Source: Neelides folsomi
Taxonomy: Eukaryota; Arthropoda; Collembola; Neelipleona; Neelidae
Direction: 5' to 3'
Assembly: GCA_034687125.1 (NCBI GenBank)
Contig: JAQGBZ010000022.1
Location: 1-64,000, forward strand
DNA length: 64,000 bases
A model generated the notes under the pieces. The model was not told the origin of the DNA. It saw only the letters and a list, made by a program, of their open reading frames with translations, and searched no databases. The position numbers were made by a program, and so were the translations under genes. Of this stretch, positions 12,245-26,500 are shown one piece after another; position 1 is the first letter of the stretch, and every line of letters starts with the position of its first letter.

Positions 12245-15200
12245 CAAAATTATTTAATATGATTAATTTTTGATCAAACTATCTTCATTTTTATCGTATT
12301 GCAATTACTTATTCCATAGAGAGTTTTCTCATACCAAAAAATCCCCAACGAAGAAAAGCAATTCAATAAATGAGAATTATTTCTTTAACCTCGAAGATTG
12401 GATCAATTGACTGACTAAATGGTAAAATCAATAGAAACCTCCCTACTAATCGTAAATGCAAAAGTGAAGAGACAATTGGGAATGATGACAGACATGAGCT
12501 AGAAGATTGCAGAGGGTCTTCCTCATCCCAATTTCCAACGTTTTTTTTAACAAAACCGGCGGTTTCATTTCACAGTAGCTCAAGGTTCGATTACTGGGAA
12601 TTCGATAGGGTCGAGGAGAGATGGTGAGTTGAATCTTATATGCCACGTTACTTTTATTCGAGAGCCTGATGGGAATTTGCAGAGTTTTATTAAGGATTTG
12701 GCCCTAGCCCTAAGGACTCTTGTGTCCACATGGTGCTATCTAATATCCCTTTCCATTTCTCTCTCAAAGAATTTATGAAGTTGATCGGATCGGTCAACTT
12801 GTCCGCAAGCCTGGAAACGAAGCTCTCATGTCCAACTACAAAAAATATCTATCTGTACAATATACAAAAACCATATTTTTTGAATCATTTTTGAGTGTCG
12901 TTCGTTGTATATTCTTTGAAGTTTTTATTCCATCAAGTCCACAATACCATAAATGTGCGAACCGCCAATCATTTCCTTTTGCTCAAACTCGACTCGTTCA
13001 AAAATTAAATTACATATTGATGTAAATATAAGTACATCATTCACTTCATATCCTTTTATATTTACAAACTGTATATTGAAGTATCCTTAATATCTGAAGT
13101 TGAGTATGAATAGTTAAACAAATTTCTGCATAGAATGATATAAACTTACGTACTTACATAATATATAAAACCAATAGGCAACTCACCAGAAGAAAGTCCT
13201 TGTATTTAACCAAGTTTGTACCTTATGCGTGGAGAAATGTTTTGGACAGGATCCAGAATCTCCAAAAGCCAAAAGGGGAGGATTCGAAATTGACTGAGTA
13301 TCAAGTACTTTTCTAAAGAACGTCCATTTTCAGTTTCTTTATTCAAATTGAAGGAAATCCATAAAAGCGGATTTCTTTTTGGCTTAAATTATAAAAAATC
13401 CTCTTTTAATCCTCTTTCCCAAACTCGGTGAAATGTGTTTTAAAGACCTTTTAAATGAACTTCCACTCTTGGGAAAAAAACTTGGAGATTAGCGGATGCA
13501 AATGGTTGATTACGCTAGGAGTAAAAGGAAATAAGAGTTTAAGCGAAGAGCATGCAGATAAATCCTATATAAGAAATCTTAAAGTAAATATTTTTGATAA
13601 AAATAAAGCCGTACTGCTCTAAATTCCAAAAAGGCTCAAGGTATTAACAAACAGTTAAAGGAAAAAAATAATAGTAATAAGCTAATAAATTGCTCAAAAA
13701 TTTTTGTGCCTCCAAATACCAAACATTTTCAAATACTAACTAATGGATTGGAAATTGTTAAAATCGTTAATTTGAGATAGGGAGAAATAACATTTCTCTT
13801 GAATTAACTACCATTGCGTCAGATTGGCCCTATTTTCGAAAAGACCGTATTTGGATTCTTGTAGTGAAATCGATCTCTCTCGTAATTCAGAAGGTGAAAA
13901 GCCTTGTGGACCACACTGGGAATTCGAAAAAGAGAAATTGCTTTTTCTCAACCTCAGACGTTACCTTCTTTTGTCTCGTTTGTCTTATCTTGAGGATTGT
14001 AAATCCTAACTAATATACCTAGGTGTGGAAATATACATCTTACTTTCAGTTTCTCGCATTTCCTATGCAAATAATGCAAAATTCTTCTCACTGGACAAAA
14101 TTTTAATTGGAAATAATTTCTATTGCAAATTATACAGATACTTATTATTTATTATACTACAGCCAAAAATATATTATTTATACTTACTTAAAAATTCACA
14201 ATTTTTAAAATAATTTTATAATGGCTTATTAAATTTTATAAACAGCGGAGCGATAAGATTTGATAGCTCAACCCTTTAAGGCAAATGGAACCTTACGAAG
14301 TAAACGACGAAAAAATCATTTGAAACTCAATACTCACTCAATATAACTAAATTATAAAAATATAGAGCAAGTATTCTATCCAAATGTTGGTATGTTGGCA
14401 AAATATAGCAAGTACATTAAGATATTCTTAGAGAGCCTTTGCATCTTTTGAGTATCACGTCATTTGAGAAAGGAATAAAAATTTTAATCTCTTGGGGTTA
14501 TATTTAGGATTGAGAGGGACCCTCGAGGCAACGTTAACTACCCATCAAGATTTAAAGTGATTCCGGCAAATCCTAGATCCTACACATTTCCCAAAAGAAA
14601 TGAAGCTTGATATTCAAATAACGCCAGTTTCATACTTCCCCTCAAGGCGAAATAAATATCCAAATCTCCACATTCATTTTCCCTCTAAATTTCTTTTTTT
14701 ACCATCCAATTATTCGAAACCAAGTTTATTTTCCTTTTGGGAAATTTGAAAATATTTATAATGTGCTTATAAAACTCTTTATTTTCCAATTTTGGGCCAC
14801 GTACCTTTCTCTACGTAATATCGTCACCAGACTTCGCCAGAGCTTGTTTGATCCTTTAATTAACAATGAAACAATTTCTTCTTGAATCTTTTTTTATTTA
14901 TACCTAAAGGTTTTAGTTATTTTTCCAATGTTGGTCACGGCTTTATTTTATGCGGAAAGAATGAAAACCGAGGGAGGATGATAAAAAAGAACAAGAACCT
15001 TGTTAACTGAATTCAAATTGTGAGCCTCAAGGCACACCAAAATAATTTTGGCTCAAGAATTTTTGGAGTCAAGATGGAAAAATAATTCTTTCTCTTTTAT
15101 CCTTTTTTATCATCTCTCTTCAACTGTTCTTTTAGAGCTTTCCCATAAAACTCTCAAAAGAAACAAAGAGAAAAGAGACCTTTGTTTCAATCAACCCTTA

Positions 15201-17220
15201 AATATATCTGTGGATCCACTTCAAGTTTTTTCTATTGATCTTTTTTAATCTTCAGATTTATCGTTTAATCATATAATGTTATTTTATTCTTATCAAAAGT
15301 CCGAACCAATTACTATTGAATCGGGCTAAATCCCTATAAACTATAAAGAATCATGGGATATCTTTAGTGTAGCATTTTAGTGTGAAGGCCCATAATGGTA
15401 ATTGAAGGCTTTCTCTCCTGGCCATCTTAAACACTTTATACGCCATGCCATGGCCAATAGCCATGTATGTATTATTTATACATGAGGAGTTTAAGTTTAA
15501 AAGTTTGTGTTTTGGAAAGATTGGGCAGACTGTGCGATGTAATGCTTGCCATTTTAAATAAAATAAAAGGGAACTGAAAAATGTTGGTTTCACTTTGGTG
15601 GGCTTGTTGTTTAAGGAGATCCGACTTCCATGAGACGTTTCCTCCTCATCAATTATTGCTCATTCTCTTATTCCATTCACTGGTCTACATCTCGCATCGA
15701 GACTTTCCGCCGAATGTGTTTGAGCCCATTTATACATTTTTCATTCCCTTTTATTCAATCATCTTCCTCGTTCAGTTTCCATTATTCAAACATTCTGGAA
15801 TTTTAAAATCCAATATACTTATAATTGACTTTACTACAAGTATCATATTGGAATATACCACAACTCGTAGGCCCTTCACTTCCCACTAACATTAAGAGGA
15901 ATCTCCATTCTGTCAGCGTAATAAAAATCCTCTTTAAAACACATCTTGTGTTCCAAATTCTTTGAAACTTTGATATTCCACTATCCCCCGAATATTGTTC
16001 ATTTGTCAGAAAGTCACACATAGAGAATGATAATGCAGCGGAAGGACCACATATGCGTACATGATTTTTTTCACCAAGTTGGAAAACAACGGAAGATAAA
16101 AGTGTGTAACATGAAGCTATTTATATTGTATGAAGAGTGTTGGTCGTGAACGATAAAAGGACGAGAGAAGGCCGCAAAAGCGGAGATGGAAGACCCGAAC
16201 GAACTGCCCAACTTTTCCTTCCCAGGATGAGCCAAAGGAAAGGACCCAAAGAGAAATTCTCACAGTCAAGTGGAACTTGTGGCTCTGGGCGGCCGACGTT
16301 CCTCGTTCCTCAAGAACAAAGCACCGGTTGACTTTTTCTCCTCGTTCAAACAAAGGGAAACTTGGGATTTCTCTCTTCGTTCCACGTAAAAGCCCATTTT
16401 CTCTTCTATTTATAAAGAGCTTTCGCGAGTCTCTTGAACTTTCGCAAACTCACCCATCTTCATTCTTTTCATATCCAACTCCAATTCGTGCCTCATTGTC
16501 CCAATAGTGTCTTTAATAAATCAAATTCGCTTTTAATCTTTACTACAAGATTGTATTGAACCTATTTTTATCAAAACAATCTTCAATTAACTTTTTTCAA
16601 AAATGAAATGTGACAAAAAAATTTAATTCGTTTTTAGTGATTTATTTTATTGTAGAAATATCTTCAATCTTTATTTAATCTAACATAAACTTATTAAAAG
16701 TATTTAAATAAAAAATATAATTAATTGGAAATCATTGGTCCGGATATAATTTAAAAAAATATTAATAAAAAGATTATTTAGTACAATATTTCATCTATAG
16801 TTGTTCCATTCTGATGAAAGGAGAATATTAGATGAAAATTGTTTTTAATCGTTTTTAAGTGTAATTTTGAGATCAATGCTAAGAATATCCTTTCGTAATT
16901 AGTAGAACATTCTTCTTTAAACTGACTTTAAAACTGAATAGGTTGTAATATTCTGTGTAATATTTTGAAAAGGAATGCAATATAAAAAGTAGTTGAAGTT
17001 TCTCTGCTTTCTCTGAATTGCATTCTCCGACCCGCATTGAGATTCAGCTGAAGCCCCCGAAGTTGTGTCGGAAGGATGGAGGTATGTGGACGTGAGGTTC
17101 GGTCCGACATTCTGAAAAGGCCGAGACTTGAAGGAAACAGTGAGGTTGGAAATCTAAGCGGATTCTCTTGAGAAGATCACGAGGTATCAAGAACCCAAGA
17201 ATCACACATAGACTATCAGA
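12245..17220. other. non-coding stretch downstream of RAE1
   Basis: No gene was found. Open frames here are short and show no family resemblance. A GT donor-like site follows an ATG at 12621-12623 but has no coding context. Islands of more balanced composition near 12450-12800 and 16130-16500 stand out from AT-rich surroundings and could be regulatory or unannotated exon sequence. I see no transposon ends and no tRNA. Confidence 0.5.
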
Positions 17221-17247
17221 ATGGATGACCATTTCTATGATGAAGAG
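17221..17247 (+). CDS. candidate 27-base alternative first coding exon (possibly of DPP gene A)
   Basis: An ATG preceded by AGA, with an in-frame TAG three codons upstream, opens nine codons reading MDDHFYDEE and ending at a good donor, GAG|GTGAGA. It follows about 190 bases of GC-richer, 5' UTR-like sequence. The exon ends in phase 0, the same phase as the start of the membrane-segment exon of DPP gene A at 34882, and no other + strand gene intervenes. DPP6 and DPP10 genes in vertebrates are known to use several alternative first exons that encode different cytoplasmic tails. Assignment to gene A is inference from phase and orientation alone. It may be chance. Confidence 0.3.
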
Positions 17248-20200
17248 GTGAGAGCCGTTTCGTTTTAATCACTTCTTTATTCCATGTCTTGTCTCGTTCC
17301 GTTCTCACGAATATTCCACGAGCCTTCACGGCCCGAAATCTCATTTAGCTCTGAGAGAATTTGTAAATTCCATGAATAATTCTCACTCTGCTCATGTCGA
17401 CATTAAATTAAAACTAGTAATTTGCCATACATGGTTAATAGACAATTTAAGCTTTGTAATATTAATTCTTGGGAAGTACTCGTTTAATCATTCATCATTC
17501 AACGTATCAACATTTGCTTAAAAGTTGATTATTCATTTAAAATTCATCATGAAAATAAGAATTAAAAAATTGTATTTAATATAAGGGACCAACAACATAG
17601 CCATTACCTAACAAATAACTACATTTTACTTCATTGGTGCATACCATAGCATATCATGTAGCTAATGAAAAATTTGATAAATAAATATTTAAGTAATATG
17701 TACTTGTAGGTATTTGTATTTACGACAAATACGAGTACTCGTACTTATAATAAATTTTCTATTAATTTAGTCGAATGGTAAATAAGCTTATACATTGGAA
17801 GAAATATCATCCAGTTAACTAACTAACTAACCTACCTAACTGTAGGAGCTTTAAAAAATTATTTAAGGAATATTGACTCAATACAAATTGAAAATTGAAT
17901 AATTGGATAAATTTTGAACCCAAAGGAAATAAATAAATGAAAGAACCAGCTTTCGTTTATTACATTCAGTTGATTTAATTGAAAGAACAAATTGAAAATA
18001 TTTTCCAACGACTTCCCTCTCTTTCATCTTAAACAAAGATTAAAGTTCAGAAGGGAAAAATATTTTTTCCTCAGCACGCAAACACGAGGGATCTCATGTT
18101 GGAAGTATTTCCTCCTTCTAATTTACTTATGCTGATTGGAGTCAATGGAGTGGGGGAATTGGGATTGAAGGCAATGTTTCTTTTGAGACCCCACTGATAG
18201 TAAAATTGATGGCGTATGGGACGAGGGAGTGAAATGCGGTGAAGAGATGTGCCTTGCTTTCCATCGATCTCATAAGGAGCTTCTCCTCATTAAACACTTG
18301 CCCTGCCTTCTTTTCTCCTATCTCAACCTTACCAGTGAAGGTTCTGCCCGTTTGAGAAAATATTAATAGAAGGTGAAAGGAGACAAAACTTATCATCCTG
18401 CATATCTAATTCATCGTCCCACCCCCCTTGTGCATTCGAATAAGGTATTTGGGAGTGTCTTGGAAGCGCAATCGTTTGGTTCTTCTCCTTATTTTATTAG
18501 ATAATCGATACTCATCTATTCATAAATAAACTGCTTATGAAGACGATTTCATGTACTATTTAATATTATGGCCCTTCCCCCTTCTCGACTGTTGTACCAA
18601 TAGAGATCAAATAACTAGGTTAACGTCATTAGAGAAAATTTCTACATTCTTGAAATCCAATTTAAGGGGGATTTTTGGCAACTGAGTTCGACACATATTA
18701 AGATGATGCTAATTACTAATTACTTTATAAGCGATTTGAAACGGCACACTTCAACATTGTACATTATCAAAGTTGGGCAAGAAATTTTAATTAAATGAAA
18801 CGAGTCAAGTTGGATCGTAATATGTACAGTGGAGTTTGAGACGCGAGAAGAAAGCTTGACTTTTACAAGCGAGAAATAAAATGGAGAGAGGCGTTTCGTG
18901 TGAATGTAACTCGGTTGTAGTAAATTCGTCGAGGCGGAGGAAACTCGGAAAAAGCAGGGTCTTAAATTTAGAATTATCCTTAGCCCGCACTGAGGATGTC
19001 TAAAGTGAATAAATTGAGTCGACGGAGAGCTCACATTAGGATTAGGATCGAGCTGGCCACCACCCGCTCAGCCCAAGTTCCATTCCGCCTTGACAGCCCG
19101 ACACCCGCCACCGATAAATGGGCCGCTTTTTCCACAACTGCAATTTGCCCGCTGCTCAAATTCTTCGTTTCCTCTCCACGGTAATGTGTATGCACAGGGA
19201 AAGCCAATCTTTGCACAAGTCCTCCTATGCCCATAAATAAAGACGGCCGAGAGGTCGAGTCCATAAGACGACGTGGATCATTTCATTTTCCTGGGGAGAG
19301 AAAGAAAAGGAGATCTATTGAGTTGCAAATGGGGCCAACCTTGGACGGATCTCCAAAAAGAGGAATTTCATTTGCTGCCATTTGGCTAGAATTGAGTGGA
19401 CAAAGTGCTTCAGACTTTTATAAATGCATGGGTTGACATGCCGAGGAGGCGAATAACTCATAGGCCCATTGAGCAGACGAGGGAACATCAATCTCAAAGA
19501 TAGGTGAAGGAATTCGTTTCTTTCCCTGGTCCTGATAGGAACCAGGCGGTGTGGGACAATGGAACTTTCCCACACCTTTCAGCCTCTCAACACACCTCTG
19601 GTGAAGGGCTGCCATCGGAGGGAAGAAAAACCTATTTTGTCTCAACCCATGGGAACCGCTCCTAGTTTTACATAGAGTGGAAGGGAAAGGAACGTCTGGA
19701 ACTGAAAGTTAAAAATGCATCCTTATCTCTTTCAATGAGATGGATGAAGGATGAAGAAGTCCTTGGCAAAATTTTTACAAACTTTTATAATATGAAATTC
19801 AACTTTTTGGAATGAAAATTCTGAGGGTTTTATTCTCCTCCTTCATCCAAATTCATTTCATTTGAATAAAAAAAATACCTTTATTAAAATTTCAATCTTT
19901 GAAAAACTCAAATACAATAGCATTATAAATTTTAATATGGATGTTATTTAAAATACTATATCTAACAATAAGCGTACAAAAAAGACTCTTAAATATGTTT
20001 ACCTTACAAAATACATAATATTAAAGTGACGCATAAGATAAATAGCATGTATAACGAGATTGCTTTATTATAAGGTAAAACTTCGTTATAAAAGTTTTAT
20101 ATCTCAATATTTTCATCATCCCATTTTGTCATCATACTAAATAATTATTGTTAGTTTATTTTATTAGAAGGGTAAAATGATTAATTCAAAATTTGACAAA
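17248..20200. other. non-coding stretch, no gene seen
   Basis: AT-rich sequence with GC-richer islands near 18100-18450 and 18800-19700. Both strands carry open frames of 60-104 codons there, but none contains a recognisable domain, and overlapping frames on opposite strands suggest composition effects. A short tetranucleotide run of TAAC units occurs near 17816-17835. Confidence 0.5.
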
Positions 20201-20202
20201 TA

Positions 20203-20597
20203 CCAGGTTGCTCGGAAAGTTCTGATATTTTTTGGAAAATGTATGTGCGAATTGATATTATTAGTCTTAAACCTACTAAATGTTAAAAATATACTAACCA
20301 CTCTTAAATTCATTAAATTTAATGCATAATTTACCATTTTGAGTGACTAAAACTAGCGAATCAATTATAAATACAATTACAAAGCATATAAATCCTATAT
20401 CTTCGTATATGTTTTGCAATTGTATTTATATATGATTCGCAATTTTTAGTCACTCAAAATGGTTAATCATGCTTTAAATTTAGTGAATTAAAGAGTAGTC
20501 ATTATATATTTTTAGCATTTAGCAGGTTTAAGACTAGCAATGTAAAATTTATACAAATGTATACCAAAAAAATATCAGAACTTTCCGAGCAACCTGG
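20203..20597. mobile_element. fold-back MITE, 395 bp, TA target duplication
   Basis: The element begins CCAGGTTGCTCGGAAAGTTC and ends with its reverse complement, and TA flanks each end (20201-20202 and 20598-20599). The symmetry extends almost to the centre: each half of about 190 bases is an imperfect inverted copy of the other, including the inner part TTTTGAGTGACTAAAA against its partner. There is no coding sequence. Long terminal inverted repeats with a TA duplication point to a non-autonomous relative of a Tc1/mariner-type element. No autonomous partner lies in the window. Confidence 0.88.
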
Positions 20598-20599
20598 TA

Positions 20600-23500
20600 G
20601 GATTAAACTAAAAATCATGAACAAGCACAAGTTAGATCCATGAGTTTGTTATGGAGCGAGTGAGTAAATTGAATTTTAAAATAAATGAAGTTTTTGATGA
20701 AAGATATAACAAAGTTTTATTGAGAACAATGGGTCATAATAGGGATTTTATATAAGGAATAGGGAAATGTCCATTAGGGAAATTGGAGTTGAGAGTAAGA
20801 AATTGCTGATAGATGGATTTATGCTTCCTGCACCGTCAAATGTATTATGCATAAGGAAACTCTTCACTTAAGATTTAAGAATGATGATCTATGACTACCC
20901 CATATGCAGAAGGGTTGCGAGCATTGGTAAGCGGGCATGTTTGTGCCCAACTTTTTTGTTCCAAGAAGTTAAAACGGAAAGTTTGATGGTTGAGTCTGCA
21001 TACTTAAATAGGCCCATGACTTATGAAATTCCTCCGCCTCTCGAGTTTATCCCAAGAGCTAATTTATCTATTTCACTCCATTATAAATATCTATACAAAT
21101 AGGAGGAGATAAAAGTACATGAAAGGCTTGAAAATCCGGGTATAAATCACACTTTACCAAGTAAATGATCTTTATGTACTTAGCGCTCAAAAACGTCTGG
21201 AGTGTATTTCTTTCCAGAGATTTCCCTCAGATTCTCATGCTTAAAATTTAAATGATGACATTTAGCTCACTCTTATCGCCGAGAAGCTCGAATTATGCAA
21301 AAACTTTTAAAAGATGATAGATAAAAGGGAATAGCTCTTATGCAAGGACACATAACGTGAACTATCAGAATATGTGATTTTTGGAGAGGATTTAATCATA
21401 TTGTATATATATGAACATACCATTTCCTTCCTTCCCATATAAAAAATAATTACGAGTCATTTGATACTTAAGTACTTAATTTCGTGCTGTATATACCATT
21501 AGCTACTATTTGCTTAGCAGAGATCCTCTCTGCTAATTCCTGTAATATAAATAGTTTGAACTTTCTCACACGTACTTTCGTTCCTTTCACTGGCAGACTC
21601 CAATAAATCAATATGGATGAAATTACTTTGAATTCTGTGAACATCGGCGTGATTCAATTTAATCCAAATCTAAAACTTTCTTCACACTTTAATAATAATA
21701 ATAGCATATCCAAAGTATCAAGTCAGCCATTACTGCAAGTTCATTTGGTATGCTGTGAACGAATTATATTAAATTCCGGAAATCACTAAATGGTTCAAGG
21801 ATAATTGATAATTAGCAACAATATTAAAATGCACTTAGGCCAACAATAGCCCTTAATTTTGAGAAAAGGATTAAACGACATGGGAGCTTTGGAAAAGAGG
21901 GTGAAATTAAGCCAAGCGGTTCTCCCTAAAATCAACTCCCAGAGTAATTAATGAGGGCGAGAAGAAAGGGGAGTGCTCTGCTTTCAATCGCCCTTTGTTT
22001 ATCCCAAGCTCCCAAAACCGCCCAGCTCCAATAATGCACCATCAATCATCCGGAGTAAAATGGAAACAACAAGGCCAGATCTCTCTTCGTTTCTTCATGG
22101 CAAAGATGAATTCGAGGTTTGAAATTAAATTTGAACACAATATGACGAAATTCTTATAAGTTATATGCCGTAGAGTGATGGACGCCATACACGGCCATTT
22201 GAATTCTCATTCCTTTTGCCCTCATATTTATCTCATGTCCTCCGGCACGACGGCAGCGGTTTTGTTTTTCATTTTCCCCTTTGTGTGTCAAACTGGGGAG
22301 AAAATTCCATGTGGGTTCTTTGATATTGGAAAATGTTGGGTTGGGTCGAGAGGAATTTAGAGCGTTGGTGGTCGAGGGTGTGGGATCTTTCATTCTCCTC
22401 ACTTTCACTGAAAGATTCCTCTTGGGAAAGGAGGAATTGAGCCGGCGGAGGGCAAAAGTTTCTTAATTCCTTACTGAGCCCCCCTTCATGAGTTCATAAC
22501 TCACCTCATTTCCTTTCATCCGGCGGATTCCGGTAACTCTTTCTTTTCCTCTCTGCTCTCAGGGAGAATCCTCTCAGTAATTCCCATTCCAAGACGAGAG
22601 AAAAGGAATGATTCCCATCAACAGAGACTTTACATTTCCTTTATTTTTTCTAACTTTACTTACCATATACCATATTCAACCATATTTTTCATTTTTCCAT
22701 TATTTGGCCACCTATTTGTTAGCTCTTTGATGGTTATTTGGAGGAAGTATCTCCTACATAGCATAGAGTATAGAATTATGTTATGTCTGGACAAATAAAA
22801 ATATTGAATCCAATAACGTCTGGGAACGATAATGCACATTTGCCATTTTTATTAATTCTCCTTTCCACATAGAGGTTGAATTGAGAAATTATGTCTCCAA
22901 AGGAGACATTAAGTGTAAAATTACACCCATACGGTCCATTTCCACCATTTCAATTACTTTTCCAGACAACATGTTAAAAAATGTTATGAAGCTTTCCCCA
23001 TCTTCTTCCTCATTTTGAAGCTTAAGAAGCTCAAATGACTTTTCCCCATTTGCTCTTTCCCCATTTAATCTTTCCTCTTTGGTGGCGGGGTGTATGGAAG
23101 CGAACTGCGGGATTTGGGAATGGTAATGGAACGTGAACCAGAAATGTCTCAATACTACTCAGGAAAGAGAGAGACATTATTAGGGACGATGGGTTTAGGA
23201 ATTGGAGGCGCCTCGCCTGGAAATGTTATTGCATTCACTCCTTGATTGTTCGGCGGTCAATGGAAAGACCATGGCTATGAAAAGCTATGGCTTATAAGTA
23301 CCTATATTTTATATTCTCATCCACGTGAACTTCCTCACTCAGGGAGTAATGTGGAAGTTGAAGCTTCTCAAATATAATTAAGGCTAAGAGTTTCGTCTCT
23401 ATCTCAAATGGAGAATCAATAAGGTAGGCCATTTTAATCAAACTATTTTCAGCTCTTTAGTGGAACTCGGGGTGCATTTAATAAGAAAATAAGATTAACC

Positions 23501-26500
23501 CATCTTGATTTATCTCCCAAATCTCTCATTTCCTCATCATGCTAATTACAACAATTTCTCAATTATTCCTTTCCTCACCTTGTTGATTATAATAAAATAG
23601 TAGGGGATGGGTTGAGTAATTTAATTAAAAATGGAGGTTTATGGGATGATCCATAAAGCCGCCACTGCGGGGTGAGTCCTTTAATGTGAATTTTAAAATT
23701 TGACATTTTAATTAAAAGAGAAAGCAATCTGTGTTAAAAAAAGATACATCTCGTATGTATTTATTAAGGTATATACTAAAGTATAACTGTCTGATCAATC
23801 ATTTTAATGGCTCTTTTCCTTCCACTCTTCTATTCAGAGATCTGAGGAGCGAGATAGAAAGGGTCCATAAGTTTGTATGATATGCATTAGATGAAGAAGT
23901 GGCTCAATGGAGGCCGATGGGTTAATTCTCTCCTGTTAGGTTAATTTCCTCGAGAGAAATTTCTTGAGGAAGGAGGATGAGTAAATGAGTTATTTCTGGT
24001 CCGTCGGCTCTTCTTCCCCGCCCCACCCCCACTTCTTCCTGGAACAAAGGAATTCTCTTGGAATCTTTTCACTCCCCACTCCCAACTTCCCTCACTCTAA
24101 ATATGTCTTCAGAGGCCCTACAGACGTCACGAGAACCAAGGTTTATGTTTGAATGCAGGATTAGCCGTTCTTCTCTCAAAGACTTTCTCCTTCTCCAACC
24201 ACCCGATGGGAATTGAAGAAGAGACAAAATGAAATTCTAAGCTGTTTCTCAATTTACTGCTTTCCATTCCTATTCCTTCCCTCTTCTTTGAATTTCCATC
24301 TTTCCATTGCCAATTTTTTCATTTCATGGTCGATGAGAACACAATCCTAATTTATTTTGCCACACACACTTGATTCTTTTATTGATCTGCACGCACTGCA
24401 AACCCCCAAAGAGATAAAAAGAAAATTAGCCGAATGAACCAAAATGCAATTCACACGATATTTCATTCCCATGCAGAGCTGCAATGATGCATGTCATTTC
24501 CAGAGATCTCAAATCTGGGTTAATGATGATGCGAATATGAAATGATGATTTGAAATGTGAACCATGGTTCGCAATTAATTTAAGAATTTGTTCCTTGTAT
24601 CCGATTTACTAAATAATTAATACGTGTGATACAAAGGGATAAATACCCATATATGAAAGTGAAAGTGTATTATGCATATAATTACATACAATTTTGTAGT
24701 ATTACCAATGTATAACTTATGTACCATACAATGAAATGGCATTATAACTATTTACTAATAACAAAATGTTTGGTCGAGAGAAATTTTCAAAGAATTGCAA
24801 TTAGATTCATTATTCCGAACATCCTAACGATCAAAAATTCATACATTTATCAAAGGCATTATTGAATCCGATAACTTTGTAAATATGATATGAGGTATAT
24901 TTTGTATTGATATTGAAGACTACAGGTAGGGTATTCTTACCTATTATTTTTGGTTCATACACTCAACAAGGTTTATTTAAATAAAAAAGTTGGCTTTACA
25001 ATAGGTACATCAGTTAGTCATTTTATTTTTCTTAACAATCTCAATTGTTCCTCAGATTATTCGTACATATCTAAAATGCAATTGTAATGTATGTACATAG
25101 TATAGGAAAGCACTGTGTTATGTCCATATGATTAAATATTATCTCCATACTTCACCATTTTTAACTTTATCTTTATACAAAAGTCAAGAAAGTTTTAAAA
25201 GAAAACTCAAATTGAAAGCTGGATAGTGTAAGAGTATTTTTTCCTCTCTGAGGGTCTAAAAATACGAGAAAGTTTTTAACAAGGCATTCTTCCTCTTAAG
25301 TTTATAGGTCTCTTAAAGACAAACATCGCGTTCGACCAAACCTACGCTCCTTCAACTTTCCTCTGGGAGAGAGAGAAGTTTTGAGCGATCAGCTTCCTTT
25401 CGTGGCCTTCTCAAAAGCCTGTAAATTCCGCTTTTACTTCCTCGGAAATGAGATGAGTGGAGAGGAAAAGAGAAAAGAGATGATTATAAAAGAAATCGAG
25501 GGAAAGCAAGGCCAAGAAATACATTTCCTATCTTAAAACCATTTAGTTTTATTTTACAGCTCCTCGGTGGGTCCTTGCACACTTTTTGGCCGCCGCAGTT
25601 CCAATTTTCAAAATTGGGTTCAGTAAAATGTAGAGGAAGTCTCGAGCTATAAGTTTCACGAGACAAATTATCGTTTTCTATAATGTGTACGATATTATTC
25701 TCAAGTTCAAAATTCGCAGACTTATAAAGGCGAGACTCGAGACAATTACGACTCCCGGTGTAATTTATGTATAATGGGTCACAAAAGTTTTTTAAGAAGT
25801 AAATTAAAACTTCGAGGAGGGTCATTTTATGGGACAATATTACCATAATAAAATAGTTTATTATTATTATAAAAATTCAACCTAGTTTTGCATAATTTAA
25901 GGCAAGATCGATATTTTCATCTTTCCATATATTTTATTATCTTTTATAATATCAAAACTGCGGAGAGCTTTTTCAGTTCTTATCTATCATTTGCAATAAA
26001 ATTCTGATCTCTGTTATTTATTAGAAAGATTAATAAATGAGTTGAATTAATTTTTTTCTTGTAAAATGGGCGATTACATATTGGTTTAAACCTTTCAATT
26101 CAAATATTCATTAGATAACGTTAGCTATTAAATTATATAGCATTTGGAGAGAAAAAAAATCTGATTTGAAAGAAATGAAAAATGCATAAAGGGCTTTAGA
26201 GGTACGAACGCTAAAAGCATTTTAACCGGTTTATTTCTCTTTGGCTGAAAATGAATTCAGTCAGAGCAGAAGTCCTTTCATCTCACGTACGCCGTATTTG
26301 AAGGTTTAAAGAGGTATCAAGAAGGAATTGAATTTATTCATTTCTTTCCTACGGAATTTAAATGGGGAATGCTCAATTATAGCATCTCTTATTTCACACG
26401 AAATTTGATAAATTCGACCCTTTTCAAATCCAATTGTAAGCCAAAACCGTTTCCTACAAATGCATACACATCAGCCAACATCACACATTACTTAGACAAA

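Noticed and set aside
12621-12629. ATG immediately followed by GTGAGT, a one-codon exon candidate
   Set aside because: Too little sequence to support a coding exon, and nothing around it shows coding character.
20881-20925. Short frame ending at a good donor (GTAAGC), considered as a first exon for DPP gene A
   Set aside because: It ends in phase 1, whereas the gene A membrane exon starts in phase 0.
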